A stretch of DNA of 64,000 nucleotides from contig JAVIAB010000051.1 in assembly GCA_032433765.1 (NCBI GenBank), positions 81,298,847 through 81,362,846 on the forward strand, read 5' to 3'. The translations under genes were made by a program, and so were the position numbers. Below, piece after piece: positions 55,635-64,000 of this stretch. Source of the stretch: Megaustenia siamemsis. Taxonomy: Eukaryota > Mollusca > Gastropoda > Stylommatophora > Ariophantidae. Positions within the stretch are counted from its first letter, which is position 1; each line of letters starts with the position of its first letter. Under the pieces are notes generated by a model. That model had not been told where the DNA came from, made no database searches, and saw only the letters and a list, made by a program, of their open reading frames with translations.

Positions 55635-56350
55635 GTATGTTGTTATGCCAGCCAGTGTGAAGCCTTGGAGTCTAAGAATTGTATCTGTTCTCTAGTATAT
55701 ACCACTTTTACATTCTACAACATTAAGTCAATTAAATAAGATTTTTGGTGTATCAAATTTAGTGTTGAATTATTGTCATAGCTGCTTTTAGGCTATTTCC
55801 ATGCTTATAGATATGACATGCTATTCTTATATAGCTCAATTTTTTAAAGTGGGTGTACAGTTAATTTTAACTGAATCTGCATTCATTTTAACTACTTGAT
55901 ATTAAGAATCTTTCTCAGATAAATATTAGCAGTAAATTTTGTTTGAGCTTTATATTAGAGTTAGTAATAAGACTCAAATAAAATATGACAGTATGATTTT
56001 TTTTATTATCTTAAATTTAAAATATAATGTAAAGCCATAGCAAAAAATTTATTGTCCAACAGCTTTGGAACAAATGTCATTAAGTGTCAAGATTTGTGCA
56101 TTGAATAAAGCATCGGATGAATTATATTTGTATTAAATAGTGACAACATATTTAAAATATTTTACTCCTATAAGAATTTGTTTACTAAATCCTGAATTTA
56201 AAAAAAAATTAATAAAAAATGAGCTAAAGCTGGAAGCTAATACATGAAGTTAATATATATTTTTTGGGGAAAAAATTTGGATAATAAATAAACAACGTTA
56301 AATAATCCTTAAAAAAATATTTATGTGTCTTCAATTATCTTTTATTCTAG
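55635..56350. other. 716-base intron without repeats
   Basis: The only fully sequenced intron here without a recognisable transposon. GTATGT donor, TTTATTCTAG acceptor. Confidence 0.7.
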
Positions 56351-57151
56351 TTGACCGAGGAGAATCAGTAGACAGCGATGACAGCAGATCTGAGATTACA
56401 ACTCTTTTGCAACCACCAAAACCACGCTTACTAGCCCCAATTGCATCATGTGAAACTTTGAATGACCAAGATGTGCTGGATATACCATCCATTACACGAC
56501 AGGAATTGGGATCACCCACAAGCTCTACAGGTATAATTCTTTCAGACTTTCTCCTTGAAGATGAATCTAGTTCAGATAATTTAGACAATACAGATGACAA
56601 CAGACTCCTGCCACCTTCCATGATTTCCACTGTTGCAGGCTCAGCTTCCTTTGACTCACTAGCTTCCCCGTCCAGCCCACGAACAATTACCTCAGCCATA
56701 AGCTCAGACACTCTTACACCAGGCACACCTCGAACTCCAGGCACACCTCGTGTCTCACCCATCGTTTCTCCCTTTGGTAGCCCAAAGCGTGTGCCTGTTC
56801 TAGGACTTGGCTTGAAAACCAGCAAATTCAACGGAAGTCCATCAGGAAGCCCAAAACGACCTTCAACACCAAACAGAGTCATGGAGACCTCCTACACTTT
56901 GGATGCACTTGCGTTATCACCAAGTAGCAGCCCAATCCGTATCATCAAACCACGGCCACTCTCATCCCCTGTCAGAATTCCATCCCCATTGCTGCCAGGC
57001 ACACAAAAACGTGCATCCTCTCCAGGCCGTATTACAACCTCACCTGCACGCTCTCCTACCTCCAGCCCCAAGCTGCGACGAGCACCTTCTCCTATAAGCT
57101 ACAGTTACTCATCTCCCAATATTGTTGCCCCTCAGATCAAGATACGACCAT
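56351..57151 (+). CDS. RasGRF exon: large Ser/Pro-rich linker
   Basis: An 801-base exon opens after TTTATTCTAG and closes before GTGAGT; the open frame continues to 57247 only by reading into the intron. It encodes about 267 residues rich in Ser, Pro, Thr and basic residues, with an acidic patch near the start (DSDDSRSE, later EDESSSDNLDNTDD) and then many SP/TP motifs such as TPGTPRTPGTPR, SPFGSPKR, SPSGSPKRPSTP and SPTSSPKLRR. This is typical of a disordered, proline-directed-kinase-regulated linker. Known RasGRFs are regulated by phosphorylation in the equivalent segment. It ends one base into a codon; the following CDC25 exon is beyond the window. Confidence 0.85.
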
Positions 57152-58375
57152 GTGAGTGTCATTATTGTCCTGACATTGTTTCTTTGTTGTTAACATATTA
57201 CACACTACACTCTTTTCCCGTTAAATTAGATATGTATTTTTATGTATGAGAGGAGAAAGAAACCATGCTGACAGGTTATTATGATAATTAAATTGAAATT
57301 TTTGTCATATTAGGTCAGAATAATTGTTTAATTACAATGATTTTTTCAATTAAAAAAAAATTATTTGAATTTAAAAAAAGAAAAGAAAAGAAATTAAATC
57401 TGAACTCTTTCCTAATCATATCTATTATATTAGATCATTAATAAAACCTTACTGCACACTTATTTTAAATACCTGATAGGATAGGTATTGTTTAATTTTT
57501 TTTTGTGAAGCGCAGTTTGATTTCTATATCAACTAATACTCTACTGCCAAACCTGAAATAGGTCTAATTAGTACTTCTGATCAATACCTGCCGTAGTTTG
57601 TGTTTTCACTATCGATAGATATACATTTTTTTCCGCTTATTGTATTTGTTTTGATTCTGAAATCATTGACAAAAATGTATGTAAATTCAATTTTTATGGA
57701 CATAAATGCATCAAATAAACTGTATTCTGAAAGCGTGTTAAAATATTTTAAATTGAACATTTTCTACCCAATGACATAACAAAAAAAAAAAATATTTGTT
57801 CCTTTAAATCATGAAATGTCAGCAGTAAACTTATATTTTTATTTTATATTTAATTTCTTTTTCAGCAAATATATATATAACACCAAATTTGTTTGTTTTA
57901 TTCTGTGAAGTAATAAAATAAAAAAGGCATGTGATACAATTTTTAGTTTTCAAAAATGTTTGCAGAAAGGTCTAGCCTGGAGCGAGTTAAGCATGCTCAT
58001 ATTTCACTGAAAAAAATATTCTTTCATTGAACAAAAATAATGTATAAATTTCCTAGTCAAAACAAACAATTGTAGTGATTTATTTATTGAATGGTAGAAC
58101 ACACTCTCACCCTTTCATTTTGTCTTTGCTGTTGTACACTTATTTTCTAGTTTCTTTTTACAGCACTGTTTTTACTTCTGTTTGTGTAGTAATTTATTTA
58201 TTTATATAATAACTGATGAAAATAGTCATTATATGTTGTTGATGACTAGTGAGTAAAGAATATTGTATTCCAAATTACTTTCTTATATTCATTGTAGCTT
58301 AAATACAACAGTTCACTATTGTACATACACATAGTCATCTATGTAGGTCATTTTTAAATTGTTTACTTTGATTTT
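57152..58375. other. No recognised feature after the last exon
   Basis: AT-rich intron sequence following the GTGAGT donor; no CDC25-domain exon was found here or later in the window. Confidence 0.45.
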
Positions 58376-58391
58376 CACCCTCATCAATAGT

Positions 58392-58652
58392 AAAAAAAAA
58401 AAAAAGTAGAGAGCCCCGTCACGCCGCATGGTGCATAGAAAATATGGTGTTAGTGACCATAATTTTTATAGACCATTTGCACATGATTTTTGGGGTAATG
58501 TGGTCGGTATTACGCCCGTGCTGCTTTACTTTCCTAGAAAAAATCCTTTACCCATTTAAGGCTGCGTGAACCTGGAAGCCGTCGGTCAGGATCGTACCCA
58601 ACCTCTAGTCATTTTTTGTCCAGCTCACTAACCACTGAGCTATCATGGTTCC
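58392..58652 (-). mobile_element. SINE T copy, 16-bp TSD
   Basis: Flanked by CACCCTCATCAATAGT (58376-58391 and 58653-58668). Minus-strand head GATAGCTCAGTGGTTAGTGA, weaker box B (GGGTACGATCC), conserved GTAATACCGACCACATTACC, terminal T-run. Confidence 0.95.
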
Positions 58653-58689
58653 CACCCTCATCAATAGTCCTGTAAATATCTAACATTCA

Positions 58690-58943
58690 ATTTTAAAAAG
58701 CTTTCAAGACATTATTCTTGTTTATGTTCATGACATTAGGCTTGTCTGTCAACCTTTTCATTGACACATACGTCAGTGTGATCATACTGAACACTCTTTC
58801 TTCTTTATTTTTCACTTCCACTTGTACCCATTTGGGTGTTGAGGGAGATAACAAGTTCTGATTCTTGCCCTTCTGGCAGCTTTTGTTATTGCCAATTGAT
58901 GTTGTTTTAGCGTTTCTTTGATGTTGTCTATCCATCTTACCAT
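58690..58943 (-). mobile_element. LINE E, distal part split by LINE D
   Basis: The minus-strand frame contains VRWIDNIKETLKQHQLAITK, a C-terminal RTE-like segment. It adjoins 62754 once LINE D and its TSD are removed. Confidence 0.65.
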
Positions 58944-59280
58944 ATAACGTAGTTCTGGTTTACGCCGGTCTGTTGTCAAGGACGCGTAAGTCATTTAATT
59001 TGTAGAAAGCTCACAGTGTTTCCGCGTGCTGCTGAGCAAGTTACTGGAGCTGGCCAGTTTATATCGTGGAACGGGTTCTGGGCCGTGCGACTGAGCAAGT
59101 GCACGTGAGTCTAGGCCATCCAAAGCAACAACGTTCAGCGACGTTCATCTTTAAAGACGACGGTAAGTGTAAGTTTTCAGATGCAGCCCAAACTACATCA
59201 TCGAAGAAGGAAAACACGACGGGGCAAGCAAGAGGGGTGGCACTAAACTGTCAAAGTGTGAGAGGCTAGGCCTAAAGTAT

Positions 59281-60047
59281 GTGCGCGTTACTTATTGGAA
59301 TTGTGGGTCCATTAATCAACGACGGCCCATTCTTGATAAGCTACTGTGCGGCGCCGATATAATGGTTTTGCAAGAAACTCTTCTTGGTGACAGGACAGTA
59401 AGTACTCCTGGCTTTCATTGCTTTTACAATAGACGACACCTTGGGCAGGCCATCCTTGTGCGCAACAATATGGTGGCAGCTGAGGTTGATATTTCTGCGT
59501 GGAACAATGCAGAATTGCAGGTACATGAGTTAGGGTGCAGACCCCAGTTCATTTCGTGATTGTTAATATGTATGCCTGTAATGGGAAGGTGAACACACAA
59601 CAATGGCAGAATCTCTTCGAGTTCGATGAAGAGAATGTCATTTTCTGCGGAGACTTTAATGCTAGAGGAGACCAGTGGGGCAACGTCATAACCAACAAGC
59701 AGGGAGAAGACCTAGAGAACGCACTGGTATCGGCCGATTTAGTGTGCTTGAATGATGGAAGGGCAACAAGAATGGCCACTCGAACAGGGGACTCTGATAG
59801 TGTCATAGACCTGGCACTGGTGTCTTCCACCTTCGCACCGGTTTGCAGGTGGAGTGCACTGGGGTTCCACGGAAGTGATCACTATCCATGTGTCCTCCTA
59901 ATTGAGAAAGGCGGAAATAAACGCCAGAGAAGAAAGCTCCACACATTCAACTACGAGAAAACAGACCAGGACGTCATTAGCAAAATCAGACATAGGAAGC
60001 AGAGCGCCCCTCGTAGGAGGCAGGAGAGATGGACGCAGCCACCCTGA
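59281..60047 (+). CDS. LINE D ORF2: endonuclease domain
   Basis: Begins VRVTYWNCGSIN (Asn motif), MVLQETLLG (metal-binding Glu), then after a frameshift near 59545 continues NMYACNGKVN, VIFCGDFNARGDQWGN (catalytic Asp/Asn), DSVIDLALVS and FHGSDHYPCVL (catalytic SDH). All catalytic residues of the AP-endonuclease-like fold are present. The frame used from 59535 stays open except for a TGA at 60045-60047, after which it continues in register into the RT. Confidence 0.88.
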
Positions 60048-61226
60048 TGGAACGTAGATGTCGAGGAAGCTTGGCGGAGCAAGAGACAAACGGTCAAGAC
60101 ACGGCAGAAAGCCAGAAGGTATGGTAGATCACAACCTGAGCTCTTGAAGCGTCTGAAAGTAGAGGTCGACCAAAAAATGATGCACTTTAAACTATGCGCA
60201 AAGCAGGCTAAGGATGCCAAATGGGATGACTTCTGTAAAAAAGTGTGCTCAGAAAAATCGCTAGCCACATTCTGGCGCCTTCATCAGTGCATGAATGGCA
60301 CACCACGACACAGAGGTATACCAGACTTTCAGAGCACAGACCAGATATGGCACAAATCTGATGAGAGCAAAGGGAAGGCCCTGCTTGCCCGCTACATTGA
60401 GCAGACGGACCAAAGAAATGAGGCTGTAAGAATGAGGATACGGGGATCTTTGTCAAATTTGTGTGAGGATGTAGGGCTGGAAGATCTCACAATCACAACC
60501 GATACCATTCGCGCGACACTTAAAAGGTCACACAACACTGCTCCTGGTCCAGATGGTGTTCGGTATGATGACATAGGTGATTTAGCTGATGACGACTTGA
60601 CAACACTGGCCAATGAGTTTAATGCCAGTATTCGGAGTGGCCAGATTAAGGAGGAGTGGCTACACAGCTACTTACTACCGCTACCGAAGCCAAACAAGGA
60701 CCATTCTCAGATCAGTGCCTACAGAATCATCACAATGCAGAACACTGCGGGCAAGCTGCTGGAGAAAATAGTTGCCCGTGTCCTCACGTGTCGCCTTGAA
60801 CAGAAACGCGTATTCCCATCCACACTCGGAGGTTATAGATATAACAAAGAGACATGGCTCAATGCGGCAGTATTTGCCTATGACGTCTTCGAAGGCTTCC
60901 ACAGACGAGAGGAGACATGTGCTGCTGCTATAGATCTGGAGGATGCATACAACAGGGTACCATTTGAATATCTCATGCATATGCTTCTCAAACTGGCGGT
61001 GAACCCCTTCCTCATAAGATGGATCGCCGCGGCACTGTTTCAGAGGAAGGTGATACTCAGATGTGGAAGTTGGTCTTCCGAGCCAACATCCATTTGTCCT
61101 GGGCTGCCACAAGGCTCACCATTGTCACCAGTTCTATTTAATGTGTACACAATAACGATCACGGCCCAACAGCTGGATGGGAGGGGAAGAACTATGACTT
61201 TTGCTGATGATATTCTGGTATATTGA
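60048..61226 (+). CDS. LINE D ORF2: reverse transcriptase
   Basis: Same frame as the endonuclease. The linker is Lys/Arg-rich; RT motifs are NTAPGPDGVRYDDIGD, LLPLPKPNKDHSQISAYR, AAIDLEDAYNRVP (first catalytic Asp), GLPQGSPLSPVLFNVYT and TFADDILVY (catalytic pair). It stops at a TGA (61224-61226) that interrupts the frame; codons after it continue in register with RNase H. Confidence 0.93.
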   Translation, partial: WNVDVEEAWRSKRQTVKTRQKARRYGRSQPELLKRLKVEVDQKMMHFKLCAKQAKDAKWDDFCKKVCSEKSLATFWRLHQCMNGTPRHRGIPDFQSTDQIWHKSDESKGKALLARYIEQTDQRNEAVRMRIRGSLSNLCEDVGLEDLTITTDTIRATLKRSHNTAPGPDGVRYDDIGDLADDDLTTLANEFNASIRSGQIKEEWLHSYLLPLPKPNKDHSQISAYRIITMQNTAGKLLEKIVARVLTCRLEQKRVFPSTLGGYRYNKETWLNAAVFAYDVFEGFHRREETCAAAIDLEDAYNRVPFEYLMHMLLKLAVNPFLIRWIAAALFQRKVILRCGSWSSEPTSICPGLPQGSPLSPVLFNVYTITITAQQLDGRGRTMTFADDILVY

Positions 61227-62735
61227 CAGGGAAGAGACAGACGGGGAATCGCCTCCACAATGCAAGACGAACTCGATCGCATTTCTTCCTGGTGTGGGAT
61301 TTCAGGTGCCTTGGTTAATCCTAATAAAGCATCAGTTTCATGGTTCTCCCTTAACAATCATATCGTTAATACGACCACACCGGTAGTACGAATGGGAGCT
61401 GATGAGGTGACCAGGGACAAGTTGATGACATACCTCGGAGTTAAGTTTGATCGCAGCCTGTGTTTTCGGGACCACGTTGACCATGTGATAACAAAATCCC
61501 GCAAAGGATTAGCCGCCTTGAAGGTCATGGCAGCTGCCAACATCGAGCAGAGGCTACTTACTCTTCTGTTCCAGGGATTAGTCCTCGCACCAATCGAGTA
61601 TGCCCTGGCCATTCTTACTGTCAGTACGACTCAAATTGATAGGCTGGAGAAAATACAAAATGAAGCCATGCGCATTATCCTGGGATGTACGAGGGACACT
61701 CCCTGTGTGGCAATGAGGTATCTTCTTGACTTTCCAACCATGGATGACAGAATCAAGATCTGGAGAGCACGAGCATACCTGAAGATTAGTACAGATACAG
61801 AGCATCCATTGCACCACGTGCTCAACACAGAGAAAGGTACCAGGCTAAAAAGAGGCAAATCATGGGTGGGCCGAGCAGAAGATGTCATCAAACAGGTCTG
61901 TGGGCTTACCAATCTCAGCGTTGGTGATGAGTGGATACCGGTGCCTACGTCATTCAAGGGGACTTTCTCATGTATTGTCACACTCGACAGGAAAAGTAGG
62001 GAACAGAACCCAGTCGTGGTTAATGCTGAGGTCAACGGTCTCATCTGCGATAACACCGATGAGAAAGATGCAGTCATCTATACAGACGGATCTGTAAGAC
62101 GACACAAAAAAAGTGCATGGGCATTTACAGCACGTTCGGCAGGCAGAATAGCCAAGGAAGACAGTGGTGCATACGCCATGACCACGAGTAGCATGACAAT
62201 GGAGGTGATGGCAGTGACCAAGGCATTCAAATGGTTAGAGTCACAAGACTACATCCACGCATGTATACTGAGTGATTCGATGAGCATGATAAAAAAAGTG
62301 GAGGCGGGCTTTGTACGCATGCAATGGGTAGAGTCGTTGCAGAAATCCAAAATACGTAAGGTCACCTTTGTCTATGTCCCTGGACATGCGGGAGTACGGG
62401 GAAATGAGAGAGCGGACAGGTTGGCTAGCTGCGCTGTCGTTGAGGACGGGCAACCGATGGATCGGGCGGACGTCATCAATGCACTCCGAGATGTGGGAAG
62501 AGCACAGGACTTCGACAAACACAGATCAACGTCGCTTCTTCGGATGATGGAAATGGGAGTTAAGATGGGCACAGCCAGAAATGAGAAACTTGGTGGCCGT
62601 GTAAGAAGACTTATCAACCAACATAGAACTGGAGTCGTCAGTCGCTGGACACTGAGGGAATTGCTGAGGAGGGGATCTGAGCACCTATGGACATGTTCGG
62701 AGTGCAATGATGATGACCCGCAAATAACTCAATAA
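61227..62735 (+). CDS. LINE D ORF2: thumb, RNase H and C-terminus
   Basis: After the in-frame TGA the same frame runs to the stop at 62733-62735. It encodes the thumb region (MQDELDRISSWCGISGALVN, VTRDKLMTYLGVKFDRSLCF, YALAILTVSTTQIDRLEKIQ) and an RNase H with Asp in IYTDGSVRRH, Glu in TMEVMAV, Asp in ILSDSMSM and Asp in GNERADRLAS. RNase H removes RNA from the cDNA hybrid. The C-terminus ends in HLWTCSECNDDD, with a CxxC pair. Near-identical to 23197-24079. Confidence 0.93.
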   Translation, partial: QGRDRRGIASTMQDELDRISSWCGISGALVNPNKASVSWFSLNNHIVNTTTPVVRMGADEVTRDKLMTYLGVKFDRSLCFRDHVDHVITKSRKGLAALKVMAAANIEQRLLTLLFQGLVLAPIEYALAILTVSTTQIDRLEKIQNEAMRIILGCTRDTPCVAMRYLLDFPTMDDRIKIWRARAYLKISTDTEHPLHHVLNTEKGTRLKRGKSWVGRAEDVIKQVCGLTNLSVGDEWIPVPTSFKGTFSCIVTLDRKSREQNPVVVNAEVNGLICDNTDEKDAVIYTDGSVRRHKKSAWAFTARSAGRIAKEDSGAYAMTTSSMTMEVMAVTKAFKWLESQDYIHACILSDSMSMIKKVEAGFVRMQWVESLQKSKIRKVTFVYVPGHAGVRGNERADRLASCAVVEDGQPMDRADVINALRDVGRAQDFDKHRSTSLLRMMEMGVKMGTARNEKLGGRVRRLINQHRTGVVSRWTLRELLRRGSEHLWTCSECNDDDPQITQ

Positions 62736-62753
62736 CTCAATAACGTAGTTCTG

Positions 62754-63530
62754 CCTCTCACTCTTCTTCTTCTTCAATTTTAATGTAAGCTTTGTATGGT
62801 AAGGAATCACGCGGCATTCTTTTTAGATAGACAAACCATTTTATTTGCTGGTTCTGTATGTAGGTTAGGATTGGTTGCTGTTGTTGTTGTTGTTATGGAT
62901 CCAGCGACATTTGAGCTGATGCCCTTCGGCCCAATGCCATGTAGTAGTATCTACAAGTATTTTTATGTTCTGCTGTGGTTCCGTTCAGTGTTCCATTTGG
63001 AGTGTCTTTGAGGAAGTAGTAGGATTAGTTCAATGTCTACCCTTTCTAATTCTGTCTTTTTTGGTCACTCTAAGTGCTTTCCTCATACACCATTATCTCT
63101 ATGGTGACAAGCTTTCTTTTATGCTTTGTCATAAGTGACCATGTTTGGCATTGGTAGCACAATATGGGAATGAGTATACTCTGTATAAGATATTTCTTGG
63201 TGGTAGTAAGTATTGCTTTGTGTTAAGTTTAGGGGATATCTGTCCCAATATTTTGTTTGCCTTGTTTGTATCAGATGTCTAATTCTTTATTGATTTTACC
63301 ATCTTCAGAGATTGTTGACCCCAGATATTTAAAGTTTGCTACTTGTTTTATAATTTGGTGTTTGATATGACTTCTGTTTTTTTCAATATTTATTTTCATG
63401 ATAATCATTTTGCATTCTTAAAAGACAGCAGATGTTGAAGTTCTGTTTCTTTGATAGCAATTAGGGCCTGATCATCAGCAACAAGTAGCTCATTTATATA
63501 TTTGCACTAATTTTTCCTGATGATCAGGCT
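62754..63530 (-). mobile_element. LINE E, RT portion
   Basis: From 63520 downward on the minus strand: INELLVADDQALIAIKETEL (RT active site, with VADD), FKYLGSTISEDGKINKELDI, LIPILCYQCQTWSLMTKHKR. Stops and shifts occur. The 5' side beyond 63530 was not recognised. Confidence 0.7.
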
Positions 63531-64000
63531 CTAGTAGCTGAACAGAAAATCCATAAAAATCTTTAAGGCTTGCAACTTCATCATCTAATGTTGAAAATAT
63601 CAGTTCTAAACTCTTTGAGGCATAGACGAACACAATAATTGCTCCATTCAATTGTTTCCTTCAAGCCATTTGAGAACAGCAGCACTGTTTCAATATGCAG
63701 TTTCATACTGGAACCTACAATCTCCCCTGCTTCCCTCTATTCTGCAGTAATTTTGTCCTTGCCTCAATTGAAACTTCTGATCTCACAGCATATAGAATAT
63801 TTTAAGTTGTTCCAAAGATTACTCTTAAAGTTTTAACTTAAATGTAATGTTCCTTTGAAAGATTTTGAAGAAAACACACTTCATTTTATAGCAGAAATTA
63901 AAAAAATAAATATGAGGCAACATGAATAATATAAAGCAAAATGTTTGCTAAGTTGAAAAAAAAATTTAGTGCTGTCACTACCGTACATGTTTTTGTTGTT
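63531..64000. other. No recognised feature
   Basis: AT-rich sequence to the window edge. A 65-residue frame at 63639-63836 shows no recognised family. Confidence 0.35.

Larger units (their letters stand above)
13082..57151 (+). other. RasGRF-type Ras exchange factor gene, internal part (seven exons)
   Basis: Seven exons on the + strand join in frame into one protein that reads PH domain, RasGEF N-terminal (REM) domain, then a Ser/Pro-rich linker. In known RasGRF1/2 proteins this order precedes a C-terminal CDC25 catalytic domain that loads GTP on Ras, while DH, PH1 and a calmodulin-binding IQ motif lie upstream. Neither end is present here, so the gene runs off both sides. Splice phases agree at every junction: 1, 0, 2, 0, 2, 1. 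Introns are about 12.2, 2.8, 1.8, 13.6, 11.2 and 0.7 kb, and all except the last are full of transposons. Assignment to RasGRF rather than SOS rests mainly on the REM exon. The symbol is left blank because orthology to a specific vertebrate paralogue cannot be decided. Confidence 0.9.
58958..62739 (+). mobile_element. LINE D, near full-length I-like element, 14-bp TSD
   Basis: Flanked by ATAACGTAGTTCTG (58944-58957 and 62740-62753). The 3.8-kb element comprises a 5' region of about 320 bases, an ORF2 with endonuclease, RT and RNase H, and a tail of AATAACTC units. An RNase H after the RT is characteristic of the I superfamily. There is no gag-like ORF1 with CCHC fingers before the endonuclease; only a 67-residue frame (59066-59269) of unknown meaning. 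Confidence 0.93.

Noticed and set aside
56331..56882. Long minus-strand frame of 183 residues opposite a RasGRF exon
   Set aside because: Antisense shadow of the Ser/Pro-rich coding exon.
57152..57247. Continuation of the last exon to the stop at 57247
   Set aside because: A strong GTGAGT donor precedes it and RasGRF proteins need the downstream CDC25 domain; an intron-retained isoform is possible but unsupported.

Overview
The window is non-coding-rich eukaryotic DNA: about 64 kb of AT-rich sequence carrying part of one spliced host gene on the + strand, with everything else intronic and densely filled by transposable elements and tandem repeats. The host gene is a RasGRF-type Ras guanine-nucleotide exchange factor. 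Seven exons are recognised (13082-13160, 25410-25624, 28431-28513, 30356-30431, 43991-44205, 55384-55634, 56351-57151). They have AG/GT borders and matching codon phases at every junction, and they run from the second PH domain through the start of the RasGEF N-terminal (REM) domain into a Ser/Pro-rich linker. The DH/IQ part upstream and the catalytic CDC25 domain downstream are outside the window. Exon sequence, large introns and the mixture of RTE-like LINEs, I-like LINEs, tRNA-derived SINEs and mariner suggest an invertebrate, probably a lophotrochozoan such as a mollusc; this placement is inference.

Working names used below for repeat families: LINE A and LINE B (RTE-like, 3' tail of GAT repeats), LINE C (RTE-like, 3' tail of TAGA repeats), LINE D (I-like, with RNase H, tail of AATAACTC units), LINE E, F and G (other degenerate non-LTR families), LINE H (long RTE-like copy), LINE I (RT plus C-terminal zinc-finger-like motif), SINE S1 (shares its tail with LINE C), SINE P, Q, R, T and U (tRNA-like promoter boxes), and X1 (an unrecognised retroposed element carrying a Cys-rich coding segment).

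Layout. 1-3.6 kb: SINE S1 inside a LINE C copy whose 3' end has expanded into a satellite of about 30 units. 5.8-10.9 kb: LINE A/C copies and X1 copy 1. 11-14.2 kb: LINE remnants, the first recognised RasGRF exon, and a piggyBac-like MITE. 15-24.6 kb: minisatellite, SINEs, a hAT MITE, LINE C, G and D copies. 25.4-30.4 kb: three RasGRF exons with a SINE inserted just before one of them. 31-41 kb: a three-level nested LINE A stack, X1 copy 2, tiny LINE C tail insertions and a long LINE B copy. 41-43.5 kb: a G-rich minisatellite, a pyrimidine-rich tract and SINEs. 44-46.6 kb: the REM exon and LINE I. 48-52.7 kb: a 2.5-kb LINE H copy and an apparently intact mariner. 55.4-57.2 kb: two linker exons. 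58.4-63.5 kb: SINE T and a nearly full-length LINE D inserted into LINE E.

Many insertions show exact target-site duplications (TSDs), so boundaries could be set directly from sequence. The best candidate for something undescribed is X1: two copies (6832-8241, 34504-36114), each with its own TSD and the same AATAAC-type tail, mobilising a fragment of what looks like an extracellular Cys-rich repeat protein.
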